This document shows, piece by piece, positions 1-5,915 of a stretch of DNA of 6,454 nt. The notes beneath the pieces are model-generated. The model did not search any database. It saw only the letters and a list, made by a program, of their open reading frames with translations, and was not told where the DNA came from. Source of the DNA: DATGQT01 sp033720695 (GTDB taxonomy: Bacteria; Bacteroidota; Rhodothermia; Rhodothermales; Rubricoccaceae); assembly GCA_033720695.1 (NCBI GenBank), contig JAWWCA010000204.1:1-6454 (forward strand), written 5' to 3'. The first letter of the stretch is position 1, and every line of letters begins with the position of its first letter. Position numbers and translations under genes: made by a program.

Positions 1-422
1 ACGGGCCGCCGGACCCGGAGCCCTCCGCGCCCGACGAGGACGGGTGGGCCGTCCTCGAGGAGACCGAGTTGCCACCGGCCTCGACGGCCGAGGTCGGCGA
101 GGCCGAGGTCGCGCCACCCGACCCCCCCGCCTCTGTCGGAGACGAGGCCCCGGGGCTTGCCGACACCCTCGACGCGCTCATCCACCAGCTCGAGGACGCC
201 CCCCGCATCCGGCCCGACCCCACCTTCCGCGGCCCCGCCGTCACGTTCGACGAGGAGGTCGCCGACGACATGGTCTCGGAGACGCTCGCGCGCATCTACG
301 CGGCGCAGAAGCAGTACGCCGAGGCCGCCATCGTCTACGAGAAGCTGGCCCAGCAGCGGCCCGAGCAGTCCGACGAATTGCTCCGCCGCGCGGCCGAGAT
401 GCGCGCACAGGGCGACGAGTGA
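1..422 (+). CDS. C-terminal part of a TPR-like acidic protein (5' end outside window)
   Basis: The reading frame is open from the window edge (first full codon at base 3) to a TGA at 420-422, so only the last 139 codons are visible. The first ~75 residues are rich in Pro, Ala, Asp and Glu and look disordered. A helical segment follows at about visible residues 90-125, with the pattern SETLARIYAAQ..YAEAAIVYEKLAQQRPE. This has the spacing of one tetratricopeptide repeat (small residues at the A/A' positions, a tyrosine in each helix, and Pro closing helix B). From memory, Bacteroidota often carry proteins that end in a single TPR of this 'ETLA-IY--Q--Y--A---YE-L---P' type after a low-complexity linker; their biochemical role is not established. 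The domain suggests protein-protein interaction in the cytoplasm, but no function can be assigned. The true start is upstream of this window; the TTG at 69 is just an in-frame codon, not a likely start. Confidence 0.72.
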   Translation, partial: GPPDPEPSAPDEDGWAVLEETELPPASTAEVGEAEVAPPDPPASVGDEAPGLADTLDALIHQLEDAPRIRPDPTFRGPAVTFDEEVADDMVSETLARIYAAQKQYAEAAIVYEKLAQQRPEQSDELLRRAAEMRAQGDE

Positions 423-431
423 CGCGCGAGA

Positions 432-468
432 GGACCCGCGGCAGGGGGGAGCCAGCGCTCCCGGGTCC
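432..468 (+). terminator. Possible terminator hairpin after the TPR-like gene
   Basis: A perfect 7-base inverted repeat, GGACCCG (432-438) and CGGGTCC (462-468), starts 10 bases after the upstream stop codon. An inner GGAG/CTCC pairing (448-451 with 458-461) can stack beneath it, leaving a bulge. No U-tract follows; the sequence downstream is pyrimidine-rich but mostly C. It could be a weak or factor-dependent terminator, or a chance structure in GC-rich DNA. Confidence 0.3.
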
Positions 469-509
469 GCCGCGGCGTTGGGCCCTCCTCTCTCCCCTTT
501 CTCCCACCG

Positions 510-1688
510 ATGCACCCGCTCCAGCGCCTCCTCCAACGTCCCCGCCGAGTCGTCGCCGGGCTCATGAGCGGGACCTCGCTGGACGGCGTGGACGCCGCCG
601 TGGTACGGGTCGAGGGAAGCGGGCGGGGGCTGCGGCTGGAGACGCTCGCGTTCGTCAACGTGCCCTACGACGACGCGCTCCGCGACGCGCTGGCGGCGGC
701 CTGCGCCGTCGAGACCTCAGACGTCCGGCTCCTCAGCCAGCTCAACAGCCGGCTGGGCCACGCCTTCGCCGAGGCCGTCGAGGTGGCCCTGTCCCGGTCG
801 GGGCTGCACGCCGGTGCCCTCGACCTCGTCGGCTCCCACGGGCAGACGGTCCACCACGTCCCCGACGCCGAGGCGTGCGCCGGCGCCCCGACGCGCTCGA
901 CGCTCCAGCTCGGCGACGCCGCCGTCCTCGCTGCGCGGCTCGGCGTCCCCGTCGTGGCCGACTTCCGGGCCGCCGACGTCGCCCTCGGCGGCCAGGGCGC
1001 CCCGCTCGTCCCCTACCTCGACGATGCGCTCTTCGCCTCCGACGCCGAGACGCGCGGGCTCCTCAACCTCGGGGGCATCGCCAACCTCACGGTGCTCCCG
1101 GCTGGGGCGGGGCCGGAGGAAGCCTTCGCCTTCGACACGGGGCCGGCCAACGTGCTCATCGACGCGCTCACGCAGCGCCTCTTCGGACGGCGCTTCGACC
1201 CCGACGGGGCCCTCGCCGCCGCCGGCACCCCCGATGCGGCGCTCCTCGACCGCCTCCTCGCCGAGCCCTACTTCCACCGGGAGCCGCCGAAGTCGACGGG
1301 GCGCGAGTGGTTCGGCGCGGCCTACGCCGAGCGGGTGGTGGGGGAGGGGCCCTCGGACCCCCACGACCTCCTCGCCACGGCGACGGCGCTGACGGCGCGC
1401 TCCGTCCACGACGCCTACTGCCGGTTCGCCGCGCCGCGGGCGTCCCTCGACCGCCTCATCGTCTCCGGGGGCGGCGTCCACAACCTGGAGCTGATGCGGC
1501 GGCTGCGCGAGCGCTTCGCCCCCGTCCCCATCGAGACGACCGCCGCCTACGGCCTCGACCCCGACGCGAAGGAGGCGGTCCTCTTCGCCGTCCTCGCCCA
1601 CGAGTGGGCCAACGGCGTCCCGACGAGCCTGCCGGCCGTGACCGGCGCCTCGCGCCCGGCGCTCCTGGGGAAGGTGGCCCTGCCGTGA
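510..1688 (+). CDS. anmK: Anhydro-N-acetylmuramic acid kinase (AnmK)
   Basis: AnmK hydrolyses the 1,6-anhydro ring of anhydro-N-acetylmuramic acid and phosphorylates it with ATP to give MurNAc-6-phosphate, in the cytoplasmic branch of peptidoglycan recycling. The 392-residue product matches the family length (about 370-400). Visible motifs in order: the N-terminal ATP-binding loop GLMSGTSLDGVD (residues 17-28); the family hallmark DFRAADVALGGQGAPLVP (151-168), with D156 in the place of the catalytic-base aspartate known in the family; NLGGIANLT (186-194); FDTGPAN (208-214); and the C-terminal VSGGGVHN (318-325), a glycine-rich turn of the actin/hexokinase-fold second ATPase half. The ATG at 510 leaves 16 residues before the first motif, which is normal; no Shine-Dalgarno sequence precedes it, as for the other genes here. 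thiL follows 66 bases later in the same direction, so co-transcription is possible. No frameshift or missing motif is seen. Confidence 0.96.
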   Translation: MHPLQRLLQRPRRVVAGLMSGTSLDGVDAAVVRVEGSGRGLRLETLAFVNVPYDDALRDALAAACAVETSDVRLLSQLNSRLGHAFAEAVEVALSRSGLHAGALDLVGSHGQTVHHVPDAEACAGAPTRSTLQLGDAAVLAARLGVPVVADFRAADVALGGQGAPLVPYLDDALFASDAETRGLLNLGGIANLTVLPAGAGPEEAFAFDTGPANVLIDALTQRLFGRRFDPDGALAAAGTPDAALLDRLLAEPYFHREPPKSTGREWFGAAYAERVVGEGPSDPHDLLATATALTARSVHDAYCRFAAPRASLDRLIVSGGGVHNLELMRRLRERFAPVPIETTAAYGLDPDAKEAVLFAVLAHEWANGVPTSLPAVTGASRPALLGKVALP

Positions 1689-1754
1689 ATCGGGGGGGGC
1701 GAGGATCGGATCAGCCGGCCGGCGGTTCCTCCTCCTCACCCACCCGCCGCTCCG

Positions 1755-2816
1755 ATGACGCCGCCCGATTCGTTCACCCCCGTCGGCCAGGTCGGTGAGT
1801 TCGGCCTCATCGGCCGGCTCCACGACGTGCTCGCCGCCGACGCCCACGCGCCCGAGGCCCTCGTCCAGGGCATCGGCGACGACGCGGCCGTCTACCGGGT
1901 CGCCGACGGCCGCGTCCACGTCGTCACGACGGACGCGCTCGTCGAGGGCGTCCACTTCGACCGGACGTTCACGCCGCTGCGCTACCTCGGCTGGAAGGCG
2001 ATCGCCGTGAACGTGAGCGACGTGGCCGCGATGAACGCTTCCCCGCGCTACGCGACCGTCGCCCTGGGCCTGCCCAACAACGTCTCCGTGGAGGGGGCCG
2101 AGGCGCTCTACGGCGGGGTGCGGGAGGCCTGCGACCGCTTCGGGCTCGCCGTGGTCGGGGGCGACGTGACGGCCGCGCCGCGGCTGACGCTCGCCGTCAC
2201 GGTCATCGGCGAGGCCGACGAGGCGGACGTGGTCTACCGGCGCGGCGCGCAGCCGGGCGACGTGCTCTGCGTCACGGGCGACCTCGGCAGCGCGGCGGCC
2301 GGCCTCCGCGTGCTCCTCGCCGGCAAGCAGGGGTTCGAAGCGGGCGGCGACGGGGAGACCGAGCCCGGCGCGCAGCCGAACCTCGCCGACTTCGCCTACG
2401 TCATCGAGCGGCAGCTCTACCCCCAGGCGCGGCTCGACCGCGTCCGCCATTGGACCGATCGCGGCGTGCGCCCCCGCGCCCTCATCGACGTCTCGGACGG
2501 GCTGGCGAGCGAGGTCCACCACCTCTGCCGCGAGAGCGCCGTGGGCGCCGTCGTCGAGGCCGGCCTGTTGCCCATCCACGTCCAGACGTTCCAGGCGGCC
2601 GAGACGGTCGGCGAGGCCCCGCTCTCCCTCGCCCTCTACGGGGGCGAGGACTACGAGCTGCTGTTCGCGCTCCCGGAGCGCGAGGCGGAGCGGCTCGACC
2701 CCGAGACCTACGCCGTCGTCGGGCACGTCGTCGAGCCGGAGGAGGGGGTCTCGCTGCGGCTGCCGGAAGGGGAGGTGATCCCGCTGGAGGCCCGGGGGTT
2801 CGACCACTTCGGCTGA
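1755..2816 (+). CDS. thiL: Thiamine-monophosphate kinase (ThiL)
   Basis: ThiL phosphorylates thiamine monophosphate with ATP to thiamine diphosphate, the active cofactor; it acts as a cytoplasmic dimer of the PurM/AIR-synthase-like superfamily. The 353-residue product is typical for Bacteroidota ThiL. Motifs visible in order: GEFGLIGRL near the N-terminus (14-22); the metal/ATP-binding GIGDDAAV (39-46); TTDALVEGVHFD (58-69); LGWKAIAVNVSDVAAMNA (78-95), with D89 in the Mg-binding position; GGDVT (135-139); IDVSDGL (244-250); and YGGEDYELLF (295-304), which lies in the substrate-binding C-terminal half. Residues about 190-225 form a polar insertion with ERQLYPQAR, a region that in the family links the two alpha/beta halves. 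The ATG at 1755 puts the conserved GEFGLI element at the usual distance from the N-terminus. All metal-binding aspartates are present, so the enzyme should be active. No other thi gene and no TPP riboswitch is visible nearby. Confidence 0.96.
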   Translation: MTPPDSFTPVGQVGEFGLIGRLHDVLAADAHAPEALVQGIGDDAAVYRVADGRVHVVTTDALVEGVHFDRTFTPLRYLGWKAIAVNVSDVAAMNASPRYATVALGLPNNVSVEGAEALYGGVREACDRFGLAVVGGDVTAAPRLTLAVTVIGEADEADVVYRRGAQPGDVLCVTGDLGSAAAGLRVLLAGKQGFEAGGDGETEPGAQPNLADFAYVIERQLYPQARLDRVRHWTDRGVRPRALIDVSDGLASEVHHLCRESAVGAVVEAGLLPIHVQTFQAAETVGEAPLSLALYGGEDYELLFALPEREAERLDPETYAVVGHVVEPEEGVSLRLPEGEVIPLEARGFDHFG

Positions 2817-2863
2817 CCAGAGCCGGCGGAGGGCGAGGGCGGGAACAAGGGGACGGGTGAAAT

Positions 2864-2877
2864 GTTGATGCGTCAAC
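2864..2877 (+). promoter_or_regulatory. Candidate MarR operator (perfect inverted repeat)
   Basis: GTTGA-TGCG-TCAAC is a perfect 5+5 inverted repeat with a 4-base spacer, ending 19 bases before the ATG of the MarR-family gene. It lies in a locally AT-rich patch (about 2858-2883) that stands out in this very GC-rich window. MarR dimers commonly bind palindromes of the TTGA...TCAA type close to their own promoter, so autoregulation is the simplest reading. No second copy is present in the gap before yceI. The bases just after it, TAAATGCG (2878-2885), are a weak match to the Bacteroidota -7 box TAnnTTTG, with no clear -33 box. The operator role is inferred. Confidence 0.6.
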
Positions 2878-2896
2878 TAAATGCGCCCGCGCCGCC

Positions 2897-3391
2897 ATGC
2901 CGCCCCGCTCCATCCGCGACGAGATCAAGCAGCGACGCCCGTTCGAGTCGGCGGAGCAGGAGGCCGTCGTGGCCCTCCTCCGCACGGCGAGCGACGTCGC
3001 CCGCCGGATCGACGCGACGCTGGCGACCGGCGGGCTGACGCAGCCGCAGTACAACGTCCTCCGCATCCTCCGCGGCGCCGACGGCCCCCTCCCCACGATG
3101 GAGGTGGCCGCCCGGATGGTGACGCCGACGCCCGGCATCACCCGCCTCCTCGACCGCCTCGTGGGGGCCGGCCTCGTGACGCGCGTGGCGTGCCGCAAGG
3201 ACCGCCGACGGATGCTCTGCACCATCACCGACGACGGTCGCGCGGCGCTCGACCGCCTCGCCCCGTCTGTGTCCGAAGGCGCCGTGGGCGTCATGAGCCG
3301 GCTCAGCGCCGATGACACCGCCACGCTCCTCCGCCTCCTTGACGAGGTCCGTGAGGGCGTGCGCGCCGCCGAGCGAGCCCCCACGACATAA
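2897..3391 (+). CDS. MarR-family transcriptional regulator
   Basis: This 164-residue protein has the length and architecture of MarR winged-helix repressors, which bind DNA as homodimers and release it on binding small phenolic ligands or on cysteine oxidation. The N-terminal dimerisation helix spans about residues 15-43. LTQPQYNVLRIL (47-58) is the family's helix 2 signature ('L-x-x-x-Q-Y-x-V-L-R-x-L'). The recognition helix region is VTPTPGITRLLDRLVGAGLV (75-94, with the classic 'R-L-L-D-R-L-x-x-x-G-L-V' pattern), and the wing contains KDRRR (101-105), where the conserved Asp-Arg contacts DNA. C99 and C108 flank the wing tip. A C-terminal dimerisation helix covers about 136-158. The ATG at 2897 is preceded by an in-frame stop at 2858-2860, so the start cannot lie far upstream. 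A perfect palindrome sits just upstream, and a YceI lipoprotein gene follows 63 bases downstream, its likely target and operon partner. The ligand cannot be told from sequence. Confidence 0.93.
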   Translation: MPPRSIRDEIKQRRPFESAEQEAVVALLRTASDVARRIDATLATGGLTQPQYNVLRILRGADGPLPTMEVAARMVTPTPGITRLLDRLVGAGLVTRVACRKDRRRMLCTITDDGRAALDRLAPSVSEGAVGVMSRLSADDTATLLRLLDEVREGVRAAERAPTT

Positions 3392-3395
3392 GCGC

Positions 3396-3418
3396 GGCGC
3401 GCGAGACCGACGTGCGCC
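3396..3418 (+). other. Weak hairpin between marR and yceI
   Basis: GGCGCGC (3396-3402) can pair with GTGCGCC (3412-3418) as a 7-base stem with one G-U pair and a 9-base loop, starting 5 bases after the MarR stop. No U-tract follows, so it is unlikely to be an intrinsic terminator. It might attenuate readthrough or stabilise the upstream message end; chance is also plausible at this GC content. Confidence 0.25.
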
Positions 3419-3454
3419 GACCCCTCGACACGTACAACACCACACCCCCCCACC

Positions 3455-4171
3455 ATGACCCATTCTGCTCCCAAGCTCCGTGCCCTCACGTTCGGCGCCC
3501 TCGCCATCGGCCTCCTCGTGTCCGCCTGCGCCACCGAGGTGGACACCGACGACGCCCCGCTCGCGGACGTCGAGACCGAGCCGGTGGTCGCCCCGGCCGA
3601 CATCCCGGTCGGGACCTACGCCCTCGACGCGTCGCACAGCGAGCTCGGCTTTCGCGTCCGCCACCTCGGCATCTCGAACGTGGACGGCACCTTCAACGAC
3701 TTCGAGGGCACGATCGTCGTGCCGGAGACCGGCCTCGAAGGGATGACGGCCGACCTCACCGCGCAGGCCGCCTCCATCGACACCGACAACGAGCGCCGCG
3801 ACGGCCACCTCCGCTCGCCCGACTTCTTCTCGGCCGAGGAGCATCCTACGGTGACGTTCCGGACCACGCGTGTCGAGCCGCTCGGCGGCAGCCGCTTCCG
3901 CATGACCGGCGACCTCACGATGCGCGGCACCACGCGGCCGGTCACGCTCGAGGGCGAGTACCTCGGCTCGGCCGTGTCGCGGGGCACGCAGAAGATCGGC
4001 TTCGAGGCCGAGGGGGAGATCCGCCGCCAGGATTGGGGGCTGGATTGGGCCGGCACGAACGACCTCGGTGAGGCGGTCGTCGACGACACCGTGCGGCTGA
4101 TGATCAGCGCCGAGGCCGACCGGCAGGACGCCCCGGCCGAGACCGACGAGGCGGCCGCCACCGAGGCGTAG
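3455..4171 (+). CDS. YceI-family lipoprotein (polyisoprenoid-binding-like)
   Basis: The 238-residue product starts with a lipoprotein signal peptide: K7/R9, a hydrophobic stretch (10-22), and the lipobox LVSAC, with C25 as the lipidated residue. A 25-residue acidic, Pro-rich linker (26-50) follows, then a full YceI domain at about residues 53-220. The domain opens with GTYALDASHSELGFRVRHLG (53-72), the 'D-x-x-H-S-x-x-x-F-x-V-R-H' signature, and continues through RDGHLRSPDFF and the 'T-V-T-F' and 'G-D-L-T-M-R-G-T-T-R-P-V' strands, ending with VRLMISAEA. Members of the family form a lipocalin-like beta-barrel; the Thermus homologue binds a polyisoprenoid chain and E. coli YceI is base-inducible and periplasmic. 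The physiological role is unclear. The last ~18 residues are an Ala/Glu/Asp-rich tail outside the domain. The product is predicted to be anchored to the outer membrane or the periplasmic face of the inner membrane. The adjacent MarR gene probably controls it. Confidence 0.93.
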   Translation: MTHSAPKLRALTFGALAIGLLVSACATEVDTDDAPLADVETEPVVAPADIPVGTYALDASHSELGFRVRHLGISNVDGTFNDFEGTIVVPETGLEGMTADLTAQAASIDTDNERRDGHLRSPDFFSAEEHPTVTFRTTRVEPLGGSRFRMTGDLTMRGTTRPVTLEGEYLGSAVSRGTQKIGFEAEGEIRRQDWGLDWAGTNDLGEAVVDDTVRLMISAEADRQDAPAETDEAAATEA

Positions 4172-4182
4172 CGCTCCGAGCC

Positions 4183-4195
4183 GCCGGGCCCCGGC
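4183..4195. repeat. Short GC palindrome after yceI
   Basis: GCCGGG-C-CCCGGC is a perfect 6+6 inverted repeat with a one-base centre, 11 bases after the YceI stop. As RNA it could only form a 4-base stem with a 5-base loop. CTATT follows, but there is no real U-tract. It may assist the stronger hairpin downstream, or be incidental. Confidence 0.3.
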
Positions 4196-4210
4196 CTATT
4201 CCCCGAAACT

Positions 4211-4264
4211 TCGACGCCTCCCCGAGTGCCGTTCACGGCCCCTCGGAGAGGCGTCGGCTATTTT
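4211..4264 (+). terminator. Strong intrinsic terminator-like hairpin between yceI and atpD
   Basis: Bases 4212-4226 pair with 4242-4256 over 15 positions with a single C-A mismatch (4221/4247). Inside, GCCG (4228-4231) and CGGC (4236-4239) make a 4-base stem closed by a TTCA tetraloop. The arm is followed within two bases by TATTTT (4259-4264), the only T-run of four or more in the non-coding parts of the window. It starts 40 bases after the YceI stop and ends 76 bases before the atpD ATG, so it should separate the two transcription units. An A-rich GAAACTT (4205-4211) on the other side is too short to argue strongly for bidirectional action. Confidence 0.7.
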
Positions 4265-4266
4265 CG
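4259..4266 (+). promoter_or_regulatory. Candidate atpD promoter -7 box
   Basis: TATTTTCG matches the Bacteroidota -7 consensus TAnnTTTG at five of six defined positions. It would place transcription start near 4272, giving an atpD leader of about 68 bases. A -33 TTTG is not seen at the usual 19-21-base distance; TTCACG (4232-4237) is the nearest -35-like element and lies in the hairpin loop. The box coincides with the T-tract of the terminator hairpin, so either or both readings may be right. Confidence 0.4.
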
Positions 4267-4287
4267 TGGCCCCACCCCCCGGCCCGC

Positions 4288-4304
4288 CTCGGAGGCCCTC
4301 CGAG
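4288..4304 (+). repeat. Tight inverted repeat in the atpD leader
   Basis: CTCGGAGG-C-CCTCCGAG is a perfect 8+8 inverted repeat with a one-base centre, 36 bases before the atpD start codon and downstream of the candidate -7 box, hence probably in the 5' UTR. As RNA it would fold as a 6-base stem with a 5-base loop. The left arm resembles the CTCGGAGA in the terminator arm at 4242-4249. It could be a protein-binding palindrome or a leader hairpin; function unknown. Confidence 0.45.
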
Positions 4305-4339
4305 CGGCCCCTCCTGCTCCCTCTTCAGCAGCCTTCAGC

Positions 4340-5845
4340 ATGGAAACGCCCCCCCGCTCCGGTGACCGCCCCAACGGCGAAGTGCTCCAGGTGATCGGCC
4401 CCGTCGTGGACTGCGAGTTTCCCGGCGGCGGCGTCCCCGAGATCCTCGACGCCCTCGAGATCGCCCGCGAGACCGGCACCCTCGTCCTTGAGGTGCAGCA
4501 GCACCTCGGCGAGAACCGCGTCCGCGCCATCGCCATGGACTCGACCGACGGCCTCACGCGCGGCACGCCGGTCGTCAATACCGGCCAGCCCATCGCGATG
4601 CCGGTCGGCGAGGCGATCCGCGGCCGCCTCTTCAACGTCGTCGGGGAGGCCATCGACGGGCTGCCGCAGCCGCAGGCCGAGGGCCGCCGCGCCATCCACC
4701 AGGCGCCCCCGTCCTACGACGAGCTCGCCACGACGGTCGAGATGTTCGAGACCGGGATCAAGGTCATCGACCTCATCCAGCCCTACGCCCGCGGCGGCAA
4801 GATCGGGCTCTTCGGCGGCGCCGGCGTCGGCAAGACCGTGCTCATCCAGGAGCTCATCAACAACATCGCCAAGGCGCACGAGGGGATGAGCGTGTTCGCC
4901 GGCGTCGGCGAGCGCACGCGCGAGGGGAACGACCTCCTCCGCGAGATGCTCGAGTCCGGCATCATCCGCTACGGCGACGCCTTCATGCACGCGATGGAGG
5001 AGGGCGGCTGGGACCTCTCGAAGGTGGACATGGACGCGCTCAAGGAGAGCCAGGCCACGTTCGTCTTCGGGCAGATGAACGAGCCCCCGGGGGCCCGCGC
5101 CCGCGTGGCCCTCTCCGGCCTCACCCTCGCCGAGTACTTCCGGAACCAGGGCGGCCGCGACGTCCTCTTCTTCGTCGACAACATCTTCCGCTTCACGCAG
5201 GCGGGCTCCGAGGTCTCGGCCCTCCTCGGCCGGATGCCCTCGGCCGTTGGTTACCAGCCCACGCTCGCCACCGAGATGGGCGTGATGCAGGAGCGGATCA
5301 CCTCGACCAAGAGCGGCGCCGTCACGAGCGTGCAGGCGGTCTACGTCCCGGCCGACGACCTCACCGACCCGGCCCCGGCCACGACCTTCGCCCACCTCGA
5401 CGCCACGACCGTGCTCTCGCGCCAGATCGCGAGCCTCGGCATCTACCCGGCCATCGACCCCCTCGACTCCACGAGCCGGATCCTCACCGTCGACGTCGTC
5501 GGCGAGGAGCACTACCAGGTGGCGCAGGACGTCAAGGAGCTGCTCCAGCGCAACAAGGAGCTCCAGGACATCATCGCCATCCTCGGCATGGACGAGCTCT
5601 CGGACGAGGACAAGCAGGTCGTCAACCGCGCCCGCCGCATCCAGCGGTTCATGAGCCAGCCGTTCTTCGTCGCCGAGCAGTTCACCGGCAACCCCGGGAA
5701 GTACGTGAAGGTGGACGACACCGTGCGCGGCTTCAAGATGATCCTCGACGGCGAGCTCGACCAGTACCCCGAGGCAGCGTTCCTCTACAAGGGCGCCATC
5801 GAGGAGGTCGTCGAGGCCGGCGAGAAGATGCTCGCAGAAGCGTAA
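4340..5845 (+). CDS. atpD: ATP synthase F1 subunit beta (AtpD)
   Basis: This is the catalytic subunit of the F1Fo ATP synthase, making ATP from ADP and phosphate at the alpha/beta interfaces on the cytoplasmic face of the membrane. The ATG at 4340 gives 501 residues, the usual Bacteroidota length. An in-frame GTG at 4226 would add 38 non-conserved residues and lies inside the terminator hairpin, so it is not used. Motifs: N-terminal barrel GEVLQVIGPVVD (13-24); Walker A GGAGVGKT (159-166, K165/T166); GERTREGND (190-198), with E191 the general-base glutamate and R192; the insertion EEGGWDLSKVD (220-230), typical of Bacteroidota; Walker B LFFVDNIF (276-283, D280); LGIYPAIDPLDSTSR (366-380), with Y369 stacking on adenine; and the DELSDED loop (418-424) that contacts subunit gamma. 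All catalytic residues are intact. atpC follows after 70 bases; the other F1Fo genes are not adjacent, as expected for this phylum. Confidence 0.98.
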   Translation: METPPRSGDRPNGEVLQVIGPVVDCEFPGGGVPEILDALEIARETGTLVLEVQQHLGENRVRAIAMDSTDGLTRGTPVVNTGQPIAMPVGEAIRGRLFNVVGEAIDGLPQPQAEGRRAIHQAPPSYDELATTVEMFETGIKVIDLIQPYARGGKIGLFGGAGVGKTVLIQELINNIAKAHEGMSVFAGVGERTREGNDLLREMLESGIIRYGDAFMHAMEEGGWDLSKVDMDALKESQATFVFGQMNEPPGARARVALSGLTLAEYFRNQGGRDVLFFVDNIFRFTQAGSEVSALLGRMPSAVGYQPTLATEMGVMQERITSTKSGAVTSVQAVYVPADDLTDPAPATTFAHLDATTVLSRQIASLGIYPAIDPLDSTSRILTVDVVGEEHYQVAQDVKELLQRNKELQDIIAILGMDELSDEDKQVVNRARRIQRFMSQPFFVAEQFTGNPGKYVKVDDTVRGFKMILDGELDQYPEAAFLYKGAIEEVVEAGEKMLAEA

Positions 5846-5846
5846 C

Positions 5847-5904
5847 GGCCGTGGGCGTCGGGCCGTGGGCGGTGCGCCTGCGAGCCCGGGGCCCATCGCC
5901 CATC
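5847..5904 (+). repeat. Interleaved direct and inverted repeats in the atpD-atpC spacer
   Basis: The 70-base spacer holds GGCCGTGGGCG twice (5847-5857 and 5861-5871, 14-base period) and GCCCATC twice in tandem (5891-5897 and 5898-5904). The two sets are complementary: GTGGGCG (5851-5857) can pair with CGCCCAT (5897-5903), and GTGGGC (5865-5870) with GCCCAT (5891-5896), each with one G-U pair, giving a nested two-step hairpin. There is no U-tract, and atpC is expected to be co-transcribed, so this is more likely a stabilising, processing or translation-tuning element, or a copy of a dispersed genomic repeat, than a terminator. Confidence 0.5.
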
Positions 5905-5915
5905 AGCCCTAGCTC

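Noticed and set aside
1692..1699. Run of eight G between anmK and thiL as a possible phase-variable tract
   Set aside because: It lies 56 bases before the thiL ATG, not in a coding region or recognisable promoter spacer, and neither neighbour is a surface or contingency gene. Runs of G or C are common in this composition (another run of eight C is at 6366-6373).
1714..1723. GCCGGCCGGC palindrome in the anmK-thiL gap
   Set aside because: A ten-base self-complementary GC string is likely by chance at this base composition, and it cannot form a useful RNA hairpin.
44..1798. A 584-codon + strand frame running across anmK
   Set aside because: The product is almost wholly Arg/Pro/Ala/Gly, typical of a wrong frame of a GC-rich gene, and it overlaps both the TPR-like gene and anmK.
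717..2876. A 719-codon open frame on the - strand opposite anmK and thiL
   Set aside because: It is antisense to two unmistakable conserved genes; its product is low-complexity (Arg/Gly/Val/Asp/Glu) with no recognisable domain. Long antisense open frames are expected from GC-biased codon use.
2881..3315. ATG at 2881, just after the operator, opening a 144-codon frame
   Set aside because: It is out of frame with the MarR gene and its product is Arg/Pro-rich with no domain; it is a shadow frame.
4226..4339. GTG start at 4226 giving a 38-residue longer AtpD
   Set aside because: The extra residues are not like any AtpD N-terminus, and the GTG lies inside the terminator hairpin and upstream of the candidate promoter box. 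The ATG at 4340 gives the normal length.
4325..5896. A 523-codon open frame on the - strand opposite atpD
   Set aside because: Same effect of high GC: it mirrors one of the most conserved genes known and encodes a Leu/Val/Asp/Glu/Gly-biased sequence without motifs.
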